A stretch of 64,000 bases of DNA from Hepsetus odoe (taxonomy: Eukaryota; Chordata; Actinopteri; Characiformes; Hepsetidae), in contig CM029379.1 of NCBI GenBank assembly GCA_017165825.1, forward strand, positions 20,736,044-20,800,043, given 5' to 3'. The position numbers were made by a program, and so were the translations under genes. The notes beneath the pieces were generated by a model that saw nothing but the letters and a program-made list of their open reading frames with translations, was not told the origin of the DNA and did not search any database. Numbering within the stretch: position 1 is the first letter of the stretch; every line of letters starts with the position of its first letter. Below are positions 50,087 through 59,955 of the stretch, piece after piece.

Positions 50087-50421
50087 TGTCACAGTGGCGG
50101 GGAGCGGGAAGGACGTCATCGCTGAGCCAGAGATTCTTGAGGTACTTTTATTGAACAGAAACATGGAACCAGACACGAAACTGGACCAAGAACAAAACTA
50201 GAACCAAAATTCAGACATGAAACTGGAATACATCAGACACAAAACTACCCATAACGATAACAGAAGTAAAGTGAATGAGCTGCGCTCTGTTCTGACTCAT
50301 TGAGGCTTAAGTAGTCAGCCTCAATGTAGCACACCTGTGTCGTATGAGCTCAGGTGTGCTCCGTCAGAACAGAGCGCCCTCTACTGAGAATAAAACAAAC
50401 AGAACACCCCAAGTCCTGACA
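50087..50421 (-). mobile_element. Solo LTR A (335 bp) with 5-bp target duplication
   Basis: It starts TGTCACAGTGGCGG and ends AAGTCCTGACA, the TG...CA ends of retroviral-type LTRs, and is flanked by CTGTC on both sides (50082-50086, 50422-50426). On the minus strand it has AATAAA near 50147, so transcription would run on the minus strand. No internal retrotransposon genes lie beside it, so it is a solo LTR left by recombination. It is homologous to the element at 53610-53936. Confidence 0.85.
50282..50377. repeat. Y-shaped inverted-repeat structure inside LTR A
   Basis: Outer arms GCGCTCTGTTCTGAC (50282-50296) and GTCAGAACAGAGCGC (50363-50377) pair perfectly. Inside are hairpin one, CATTGAGGCT/AGCCTCAATG (50298-50307/50317-50326), and hairpin two, AGCACACCTG/CAGGTGTGCT (50328-50337/50351-50360). 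All 35 pairs match. Confidence 0.95.
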
Positions 50422-50644
50422 CTGTCTTAACCCCTTCTTGAACTGCACTTTACAGTCTTCCTTCCTCAACTTCCACCGTTTGATCATTGATTACGCAATT
50501 TTTTGCAAATTGCAATTTGCAAGAAATACAGCACTGGCACTAAGAAATACAGCACAAACCAGCAATAAAAAGCATTTATGGAAAATATGGAGCCAAACTG
50601 CTCAATTCCTGAATAATATAATTCATAGGATGAGTAAATATCAG

Positions 50645-50735
50645 AATTCTTCTTTTTCTTCTTTTTCTTTCGGATGCTCCCATTTAGGGGTCGCCACAGC
50701 TGTCTCCATTGCTCCCAGTCCTCTGCGTCTGAGTA
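50645..50735 (-). mobile_element. RTE-like LINE, 3' terminal scrap
   Basis: CCCATTTAGGGGTCGCCACA reversed is the terminus of the family. A repeated GAGTAAATATCAGAATT on both sides (50632-50648, 50731-50747) is a 17-bp target duplication. Confidence 0.75.
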
Positions 50736-51599
50736 AATATCAGAATTATATAATGCAATAAAATTCTATATAAAGTGGCTGGACCCGGTGCTGAGTGCAG
50801 GTTGCAAAATGCTTGCGCAAGTTTAGAAATATTGCTTACAGCTGGTACTGACTGTACATGTAGGGGTGGGAGTGCAATGTATTGTAGGAAAATGGAAAAA
50901 TGAAATTTGAGGCTACAAGGCAAACAGAATTTAGTACCTGTCTACAACATTTATCTTGGTTCCAGTAATGCAGGCAGAGTAAGTGCAGATTTTTTTTTTT
51001 TAGATATTATGAGAATTGAACAGTTCTGCCAATACAGTTTAACAATTCTATTACATTTAGCTACATATTTATCTGAAAAGAATTTAGTTTGCTACATAAA
51101 CTAAACAAAAGGAATTTGCAGGCACGTCTGAATCCAGTTTTGCTCTATAAGTGAATCAAATGAATCAGAATAGAAGCATTGCCTCACTGGCATGCCTGTG
51201 TGCTGATTTGATTCAGTTGAAGAAGCTTGGGCTCCCTGCACTGCAAGCCCAAATGAAGGGGCCGTTTCCAGTCCAGGGGTACAACGTCTCCTATACTATA
51301 CTATCTCCTTGAAAGCCGAGACTAGCTGGAATCAAACCTGCAACCTTTTGGTTTGTGGTTTATGGTTCACTAGTTGGGCAGGGTTACACTGATTGCTATG
51401 GTAGCCACCTTCTGTTTGGACACATTCCCACAAATATTGTGCTCACTTGAGCCATGTTTCAAAAAGCTTACAATTACCAGTTGCTGCAAATTGCAGCCAC
51501 CTGAAGTACTGGGACTGAGCTGAATGTTGTAGGCACATATTATATTTTATGTATCTTCAGATTTGAAATTTTATGTTTTACTGTAAATTAGGCAGTGGG

Positions 51600-51790
51600 T
51601 TAGTGAAAGCCTAAGGATTAGACTTGACCCCGTGTTTGGAAGGTAATTGGAACTGAATCAAGAACCAGTAGGTTACCTTGAGTTACCCTTGAGGAAGGTA
51701 CCTCAGCAAAGCTTCCCCAGGACTAACTGTCTGTATTGGTCAAATCCACTGAAGTATTATATTGTAGTACAAAATTAGTCATTTTCACTT
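51600..51790 (+). mobile_element. tRNA-derived SINE (main family), very old plus copy
   Basis: AGTAGGTTACCTTGAGTTAC, CCTTGAGGAAGGTACCTCAG, and the end TAGTCATTTTCACTT. Confidence 0.65.
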
Positions 51791-52134
51791 CATTATATTG
51801 AGCTGTTCAAATGCAAGCATTACTTGAGTAATTACTACACTAATACTCTTTGCCATTCACTACTGATTTACAAAAAGCAGTTTCAATTATTCATCAAACG
51901 ACTTAGCCATAACAATAGCTAAAGTGTGCCATTTCACATGCAAGAAGTGACCTAATTACAAGACTTAAGCTAATTTCTCACTATTCATTTGTCTTATTGA
52001 ACTGAACCTGCTGTAATTGCTAGGTTAGGCATGCTGTCCCGATGTTACTGTATCTCATTGGTGATATCGGTTTCATTAAAATGCTGCCAGCTGAAGCAGA
52101 TGTCTCTTTGGGCTTGCAGGGCCCAGATTCTTAC

Positions 52135-52245
52135 ATGAAAGGCCTGTCCACTATTGTCCACTTCACACAGAGAGGTACATGCAGAGCCAGAGTTGGTATT
52201 GGTGCCATCTGTACATAGAGGATGGGTGCCAGCAGATGAAGGGAG
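52135..52245 (-). CDS. Possible exon, unknown protein
   Basis: On the minus strand a very strong acceptor (TTTCTTTTTTTTCAG|CTCCC) and a fair donor (TTTCAT|GTAAGA) bound 111 open bases, phase 0. The peptide runs LPSSAGTHPLCTDGTNTNSG, then SACTSLCEVDNSGQAFH, with three Cys. I recognise no family, and no partner exon was found within the window. It may be chance. Confidence 0.25.
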
Positions 52246-53609
52246 CTGAAAAAAAAGAAAGTCCTTGTCTAAAAAGGAACTGAGCTAGCTCTCACAATAT
52301 TAACAAGTCTCACAGGAGCTAGAAGAGGGGCTAACAAAATGTGCCAGGCTGAAAATGAACAGCTAACTCCACCCAGGCAATCGAACCATCGTTTCAAGGC
52401 AGGGTGCAAAAGTGGCTGCACACTAAAAGAAACGAACAGTGAAACGGTTATGAAAATGACAACTGCGCTCACGCATGAGAACGGCATTTATGTTTTTGTT
52501 TGTGATTGTTAATTTGGCGTCACATCTGAGGCACTAAAGCACTGAGTCATGACTCAAACCACTAACGGGTGTTTGTCAGGGACTGATGCAGAGCTGAAGC
52601 CAAAGCGAAAGAAATAAATGCCAAGGCATTCACCGTGCTGTCAAATCTCTCCGAACGTTCCTCACCAATGGCTATTGTGGCTATTGAATGGATACACTGA
52701 CAAGTACAAACTGTAAGCACACTCAGTTCATATCTGAAGAAAGCCCAGCAAGTCCTACTCTCAGCTTCACAGCAGACATCAGCAGCTTGCTCTTTCACCC
52801 ATGTTCCCAGACTGAGTGATGTTTCAGATAGTAAAATTCTTACTACAGCCAGCCTTTCAAGAACAGACATGGGCAGGAAGGTTAAATGAACAGAGGCAAA
52901 GATAGAGTGGACGACTCAAGCCGCTCTTCTCTTTTCTAGCCTTTCACGCCTTTGGGAAGTCTTTTGAGGTGAATTCCACCAAAGAAGTATGTGTGTTATG
53001 TATGAAACTTACTTACGAATGCAGTTTATAGAGTTCACGCATGAAAAAACCCCCAACAACATCTGCATTCGAGGGGGGATTGCATAAAAAAATTGTGCAA
53101 TGCTGGAAGCAAGAACGCAATTTGATCAATTACATGCAAGTACACTTTTGCATTGAATTTTGTGCATTTAGTTCTGTCCAAATGAGTTCTGTTATGAAAG
53201 AGTGTTAAATTTATATTGTGGTATAAAATTAGCATGTAAATCCCGTGTGTATGTAATTTTTTGTTGCACATTATTTTTCCCAGTATTCATTTATGCACAG
53301 TACAACTCTTATTTGTTTGACAAAAGTCACAATTTTGTATCATGTATTTATACAGCAACTATCAGCAAGAATCACACAAATACATCATACGATCATTAAA
53401 TCAAAGACAATGCTAGCAGTCATGATTTCGAGACAAACAATTATATATGTGATATTTGGCAGCGATGTTTGATGAATTATTCTGGTTTCCCTATGAATTA
53501 GCTATATGGCTGGAAAAAAATTCCTCAAAACTCTCATAGCTTTCAAAACCTTCATCCTCCCTTCAAGATATTTTATTAGGAGTGAATTTGCTTTTTGTAT
53601 TTTTATGTG

Positions 53610-53936
53610 TGTAACGGTGGCGGGGTGCAGGGAGGATGCCAATGCAGAGCCAGGAGTTCGAAACGTAACTTTATTAGCTATATTTACAAAACAAAAACCA
53701 AGGACTGCAGTTCTAACTAAAATCAAAGGCACTGCAGCCTAAACCAAGAACACCAGATTATCAAAACCACCACAGAGTGTGTAGGCTGAGCCTAACTAAT
53801 GAGCCACGCTCTGTTGTGACTCATCGGGGCTTAAATAGTCAGCCCCAATGAAGCACACCTGTGCCTTCATTAGCTCAGGTGTGCTCAGTCAGAACAGAGC
53901 GCCCTCTATCATGCACAAAACACCTCATCCGTGACA
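53610..53936 (-). mobile_element. Solo LTR B (327 bp) with 5-bp target duplication
   Basis: It starts TGTAACGGTGGCGG and ends CATCCGTGACA, flanked by ATGTG on both sides (53605-53609, 53937-53941). Minus-strand AATAAA lies near 53671 and a TATA-like CTATTTAAG at 53838-53830. It is homologous to LTR A but clearly diverged in the middle. No internal genes are adjacent. Confidence 0.87.
53806..53902. repeat. Y-shaped inverted-repeat structure inside LTR B
   Basis: The outer stem pairs at 13 of 15 positions (53806-53820 with 53888-53902). Hairpin one, CATCGGGGCT/AGCCCCAATG (53822-53831/53841-53850), pairs at 9 of 10. Hairpin two, AGCACACCTG/CAGGTGTGCT (53852-53861/53876-53885), is perfect. Confidence 0.93.
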
Positions 53937-55327
53937 ATGTGCTAAAAGAATGTTTACCAACAGAATAACACTTTAACAGCTCTTAGCCCAGGAACTCATA
54001 TGGCATTAAATGTCTGGGTCATTTTTTCTACAAAACATTGAGGCTCTAATTTAAAGTGGACCTATTATGCAATTCTGGAGCATGGAGGGGTTTAGGGGAG
54101 ATGGTAGTAGAGTTTCTAACAAGATTGTTTAACACAATCTTGGAAAGTGAGAGGATGCCTGAGGAGTGGAGACAAAGTGCACTGGTATCAATTTTAAAGA
54201 ATCTAAGGGTGATGCGTAGAGCTGTAGTAACTATAGAGGGATAAGTCTGACCAGCCACAGCATGACGTTATGGGAAAGAGTAGTGGAAGCTAGGTTAAGA
54301 AAAGAGGTGATGGTTAGTGAGCAGCAGTATGGTTTTATGCTGAGAGAGAGCACTACAGATGCAATGCTTGCTCTCAGGGTGTTGATGGAGAAGTATAGGC
54401 AAGATCAGGAGTTGCATTGCACCTATTTAGACTTGGAGGAACCATATGGCATGGTGCAGAGAGAGAAGTGGTTTTGTATGAGGAAGCCAGGAGTGGCAGA
54501 AAAGTATGTAAGAGTAGTTCAGGATATGTATGATGGCAGTGGGACAGTAGTGATGTCTGCAGTAGGAGTGATGGATGCTTTGGATCACATCAAGAATCAG
54601 CACTTTCATGTTTGCAATGGAAACATGAAAACAGGTTAATGAATGAGGTTAGATAGGAGTCCCAGTGGACTATGGTGTTTGCTGATAACATTGTGATCTG
54701 CAACAAGAGTAGGGAGCAGTTTGAGGAGAACCTGGAGAGGTGGAGGTATGCTCTAGAAAGGAGAGGAATGAACGTGAGTAGGATAAAGACAGGATATATG
54801 AGTGTGAATTAAAAGGAGGAAAGTGAAGTGGCTAGGATGCAGAGCGTAGAGGTGACAAAAGGTGCAGTAATTTAAATACTTGGGATCCACAGTTAAGAGT
54901 AACAGGAACCGTGGAAGAGATGTAACAAAGAAAATTCAGGCAGGTTGGAATGGGTTGAGATGAATCACAGGAGTGATCTGTGACAGACAGGTACCAGCAA
55001 CAGTGAAAGGAAATGTTTACAAGATGGCAGTGAGAGCAGCTATGCTATAATGGTTGGAGATGGAAATGGGTTGCTTTAAATGCTATAATGGTTGGAGGTG
55101 GCGCTGAGAAAAAAGACAGAGATAGAGGTGTCAGTTAAAGATAAAAATGGTTATGATTTAAATGGTTTAAATGGTTAAAGATGCTGAGATTTTCGTTGGG
55201 TGTGACAAGGATGGACAGGATTAGAAATGAGTATATTAGAGGGACAGATCAGGTTGGATGTTTTGGAGACAAAGTTAGAGAAGCAAGGTTGTGTCGGTTT
55301 GGACATGTCCAGAGGAGAGATGAGGAG

Positions 55328-55827
55328 CAGTACTGTGCAAACATTTTAGGCAGGTGTGAAAAAATGCTGTGAACAAAGAATGCTTCCAGAAATGGAAGTG
55401 TTCATCATTTATTTTCATCAGTCAACAAAATGCAGTGAATGAACAAAAGAGAAATCTAAATCAAATCGATATTTGGTGTGACCACCCTTTGCCTTTAAAA
55501 CAGCATCAATTTTTCTAGGTACACTTGCACACAGTTTTAGGAACTCGGCTGGTCGGTTGTTCCAAACATCTTCGAGAACTAACCACAGATCATCTGTGGA
55601 TGTAGGCTAGAAGAATTGATGCTGGTTTGAAGGCAAAAGGTAGTAACACCAAATATTGATTTGATTTAGATTTTTCTTTTGTTTGCTCACTTTGCATTTT
55701 GAAAATTGATAAAAATATTATTGATTTATTGAAAATTGATAAAAATATTATCATTATTTATATTTCTGAAAGCATTCTTTGTTTACAGCATTTTTTCTCA
55801 CCTGCCTAAAACCTTTGCACAGTACTG
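55328..55827. mobile_element. Tc1-like derivative with long inverted repeats (nested)
   Basis: Same family as 41856-42409: ends CAGTACTGTGCAAACATTTT and, reversed, CAGTACTGTGCAAAGGTTTT. The left arm is the reverse of transposase C-terminal sequence (AATCTAAATCAAATCGATAT) and the right arm is the forward sequence (ATATTGATTTGATTTAGATT), so almost the whole element is one large palindrome around 55605. Confidence 0.85.
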
Positions 55828-55837
55828 TATATCGGGA

Positions 55838-56080
55838 AGGGGCGGCGGTGGCCTAGTGGGTAGGGTGTCGGCCACATGATCAGGGGTTCAAACCCCTTCC
55901 CAGTGGGTTGCCCTGAGGTACCCTTGAGCAAGGTGCTGTCCCCGTCCTGCTCCTCCCTGCGATGGGCTGGCGACCTGTCCAGGGTGCGTCCCCCGTCCTC
56001 GCCCTGTGTGCGCTGGGTTGGACACCAGCACTCCCCCGCGACCCCGTTTGGGACAAGCGGCAGATAATGGATGGCTGGAT
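55838..56080 (+). mobile_element. Composite SINE: main-family head with a different tail (nested)
   Basis: Flanked by the 11-bp duplication GTATATCGGGA (55827-55837, 56081-56091). Head GGCGGCGGTGGCCTAGTGGG, box B GGGGTTCAAACCCC, body GGTTGCCCTGAGGTACCC, then the tail CGACCTGTCCAGGGTGCGTC and GGGACAAGCGGCAGATAATG. The closest relative in the window is 27692-27938. Confidence 0.92.
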
Positions 56081-57751
56081 GTATATCGGGAGAAGAATGT
56101 TGAGGATAGAGCTGCCAAGAAAGAAGAAAAGAGGAGAACCCAAGAGGAGGTTTATGGACGTGGTGAGAGAGGACTTGTGGGCAGTTGGTTTGAAGGAGGA
56201 AAAGGCAGAGATTGTTCTGCTGTGGTGACTCCTAATGAGAGCAGCCAAAAGCAGAAGAAGATTATTGATGGCTTCAAGATTTTAAAAGATTTTGCCTTTT
56301 TATCCCTGCACCTTACAAGTGTTGTGCATTTAGCAGACAGAGCTTTGCACATTTTGCATGATGAGCTCCAGCCTCAGTAAATTCAACATGAATTTCAGAT
56401 GCATTGTGAAGGCATACAGCAGCTGCATTAAAGATCGTTTACACCATGCCTTCATATGCACATTCATCCATACTTGAGTGTTTTCAGTTAATTACAGATC
56501 CCTAGTCAGCGTCCAGCTTCCGCACTCGTCATCTAAAAACTCTGTCCGGTACAGCAGTACCAAATGCCTCATCCATCAATAGCAAATTAAAGCAAACAGA
56601 ATGAAGTGACCGCAAAAAGCAAGCATGGACCCCAGACTCGGTGCAAAACTTTCAAGTCCAAATCGTTTCCCCCAAAGTGCGGCCTCATGCTGCTCAGCAA
56701 TCTTCGCCTTTCAAAGTGTCAAACTCTTCTGCCATCTGCTTCTCAGATGAAAGCGAGTGAAAGATGAAAAGCTGAGTGGCTCTCTTAGCATTTTACTTAT
56801 TTATTTATTCCACACCCCCCTCCACAGGCATCCAACCAATTACAAGCAGTTGGAGGGACTAGCTGGAGGAAAGATGCCTGGCTCTGGGTTTGAAGTGTCA
56901 GGCCACTGGACACCCTCTCCAACACGAAAGGACTTTAATCCGGTATTATTTTGATTGCATCTACTGTCCTCACTGCCGGCCTGAGGGCTGAAGATTTAGA
57001 CTTACACTGCAAAAATAGATTCTATTACCTCAGTCTTACAGGTGCACTGTCTGAGACACTGTCTGCAGAGACTGAGGCAACAGCACACTTCATCCTCAAT
57101 AAATATACACTTCATCCTCAATAAATTCACTTGCTGTACTGCACTACCTAATACCTTGGAATGTCAAATCACCTTTAAGCTACTCATTTTATTGAATAGT
57201 TCTCTTTATAAGATTGTGGGGAGAGTAGTTTATGTTACCTTACTATACTGACAAACTCAAAATCTCAATGATCGACATATTGTAACAAAAATGTTAATTT
57301 GCATGTTACTTACGAGCATCTTGTTGTAAACACTCCAATAAAACAAGGAGACAAGGAGCTTCAAAGAAAGTTTGCAGGTAGAATGCGTTCATAGCCAGAT
57401 GACACATGTACTGTTCAATAACACTGTGAGGTATAATCTACTGACTATGTAAATCTGGTCTTAATTAGAAAGAAAAATGTTTTTATTTTAACTACAGTGG
57501 ACCTTCAGGCACTCCCAAAACTCTGTCACAGCTGGCTTCTCTCTTACCTTCCTAATCATCTGAGGGGATGGTTCACTCGTCGAGGGATGATTGGCTGTGG
57601 TTCCTTAAACATTTTACCTCCATGATATAGAATCAAAGGCAATAAGAAAGAAGTTTCATGGCATTAAAATTATGTCCTGGGGTAGTGCATTTACCTAAAT
57701 TGTACCTAGACATATCTACACTAATTATAGGATTGTTCTAATAATATAACG

Positions 57752-57881
57752 CATTGTGCCCAGGGAGCATTGCTGGGGACAGTGTCTTGCGCAAGGGTAT
57801 CTCAGGGCAACCTACTGGTATTCTAACCCACAACCTTCCAATCATTGTGCCTAGTCATTAACCACTAGTCCACCAATGCCC
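57752..57881 (-). mobile_element. tRNA-derived SINE (main family), 5' half, minus copy
   Basis: Body CAGGGAGCATTGCTGGGGAC, GGGTATCTCAGGGCAACCTA, head TTAACCACTAGTCCACCAAT. Confidence 0.78.
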
Positions 57882-58734
57882 AGTGTGGATCGGTGGGTGA
57901 AACACTTTAAATCATCTCTTCAAACCACTAGCTAACTGTAACTCCAAGTAGAAGAAAGGTCTGATGGAATGGGAAGAAGAAACAGGTGACATTTCATTTC
58001 CCTAGTACTCAAATAAAGTATCTAAAATTAAGTGCCCAAAGGAAAACAATGCTCATCAAGTACAGTTACTTAAATACTTGCAATCAACTCTATGCTTCCA
58101 GCTGTGTGTCGCACACAGGAAATGTTCCCCAGATGAAAAGCCGATTACAAATGTGTGCAAACACATTTACACCATTATGACTTGCATCTGAATGAATTGG
58201 CTTTTTAATCACTAGGAACAACAACAAAAACACCAAATTCCCTGTAATCACCTTCCCAAATATTTATGGTTCTGATGTTCTCCCCCGGATTAAAGTGGCT
58301 CAGAAATCCATCAAAAACAGTCCATTGCAATATCGTACTGACATTTGTTTAAACAAAGTCCTTATCCTTATGTTAATTGTTCAAACAATGAGATGAATTT
58401 TGCTCTTATATTCATTCCTGGCCTGCCAATCTCATCCACAGTGCCCTGCATGCAAACTCTGGCTCTAACACACACACACACACACACACCTCAGCCCTAT
58501 TATGATGTCTTATTAGACCTTCACTAATTCTGCAATTCTGCAAACTAAAGGTAGCAATGTGGTCAAACCACATCTCATTAAATCTACAGTGTAGCTGTCA
58601 TGCATACGGGGGTAAGGGGTGAAATACAGACATAAAATGACAGTACCTTGTCTCAAGTTATGAAAAAGTATGAAATTTATTTCCTTAAAACTTTAATATA
58701 ATTAATAAGGACAATAGCTCAAAGGAGGGGCAGC

Positions 58735-58900
58735 GATGGACATGGACATCATATGAATTGGAGACACCAAATTGCTCTCTAGGTTTGACTGTGTATTTGA
58801 GTGTGTTTGACTTTGTATCTGCCCTGAGATGAACTGGCATCCTGGAAGCCAGGGATAGAACCCAACACCCTCTGGGACACTAGTCGGGGTAAGCAGTTAA
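58735..58900 (+). mobile_element. V-SINE-type fragment, plus strand
   Basis: ATTGGAGACACCAAATTGCT, GCCCTGAGATGAACTGGCAT and a CCTGGAAGCCAGGGATAGAA end. Confidence 0.6.
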
Positions 58901-59821
58901 GATAACGGGTGGAGAAGTTAAACTAAGGAGACCTCAGTTGTAGTGTGCAGTGTGTGAGGAGTAAGAGTTGAAAACTAAGCTTTAAAAAAAAAAAAACATG
59001 AAAAAACAATGAGTTTGGTTGGTGTGTGAAGAGATTTTTTCCCTACAGCAAATTTAGAGGCTTTTAAAAATCTCCATTATTTTATTATTTAGCTTGACAT
59101 TTCACATTAATGTGACATTTTAGCTTGAATTAACCGTTGTTATGTTTAGTTAATAAAGAGGAAAATCTCCTTGGCCAACATTCATTTTTGCATTTTCATA
59201 AACTTTTTAGAAGGTGATGTTTTACACCATTTGCAACCATTAAAGATTTGCAGATGATAAAAAGAGTGAAGCTGCTCCTCCTGGAATGTATAAAAAATGA
59301 AAAATGAAAAGAGGCAGAATGGAGGATTTCCTTTAATTTAATATTAACTTTAAAGCAGTAACAAACAAGGGGAAAGTATTAGAGTAAAGAAAGAGTCAAT
59401 TATTCTACTTGATGGCCTTTACAGACTCTCCTCTATTAGTTTGAATTATTTTTAATAATAATGCAGTTATTCAGTGCTCTAGAAGTGTCAATGATGTGTT
59501 TCACCCCAGTGACAACATTTATCCTAATAATCTAATATCCTAATTCATCTTTAAAGCACATGTTCCCACTATAAACAGAGAAGCTCTAATCTCTTGCTGA
59601 AGACCATCATTTTTAAGACATGAAAAGAACTCTCTTAATCTTTCATGACAACCGGCAGAAAATGTTAAGGTGAAACGAAACATAAAACAGCCTTTATGAT
59701 GACTGACACTTGTTGCTATAAGCCTTTATGAAGGTTTGTCCATTAAAGATCAATGAAGGTATTTAGTGAAGTGTTATAGTTGTACTTTGTATGAAAATTA
59801 TTATATTTTATTTAGCTAGAG

Positions 59822-59955
59822 CAGATCCTGCCCTGAGATGGACTGGCATTCAGTCCAAGGTGTTTCCCTGCCTTTCGCCCTCTGAGAGCTGGGATAGGCT
59901 CTGGCACCCCCAGCGACCTTAATTAGGACAAGTGTCTATAAAAACGACTGAGTGA
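59822..59955 (+). mobile_element. V-SINE-type tail fragment, plus strand
   Basis: GCCCTGAGATGGACTGGCAT, TGAGAGCTGGGATAGGCTCT, CGACCTTAATTAGGACAAGT. Confidence 0.68.

Larger units (their letters stand above)
50736..53609. other. Stretch without secure gene
   Basis: One old SINE (51600-51790), one exon-like segment (52135-52245) and a tRNA-like degraded patch near 51325-51385. Nothing else is recognised. Confidence 0.6.
54060..56260 (+). mobile_element. RTE-like LINE split by a Tc1-like element and a SINE
   Basis: Plus-strand LINE with RT text at 54262-54640 (QQYGFMLRESTTDAMLALRV; catalytic block decayed to DLEEPYGMVQRE; second block FADN). The C-terminal part is at 54720-55325 (VTRMDRIRNEYIRGTDQVGC). 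It is interrupted at 55328-55827 and 55838-56080, then resumes at 56081 with TATATCGGGAGAAGAATG (reading IGRRML) and RRFMDVV, ending near GGTGACTCCTAATGAGAGCA. Many frame breaks; inactive. Confidence 0.87.

Noticed and set aside
51325..51385. tRNA-like patch TCAAACCTGCAACCTTTTGG
   Set aside because: Too decayed to assign to any SINE family with confidence.
52562..52870. 102-codon minus-strand frame with hydrophobic C-terminal half
   Set aside because: No recognisable family, no splice sites at sensible places. Left unannotated.
50087..53936. Interpretation of the two LTRs as the ends of one provirus
   Set aside because: Each has its own distinct 5-bp duplication, and the DNA between holds no retroviral-type genes.
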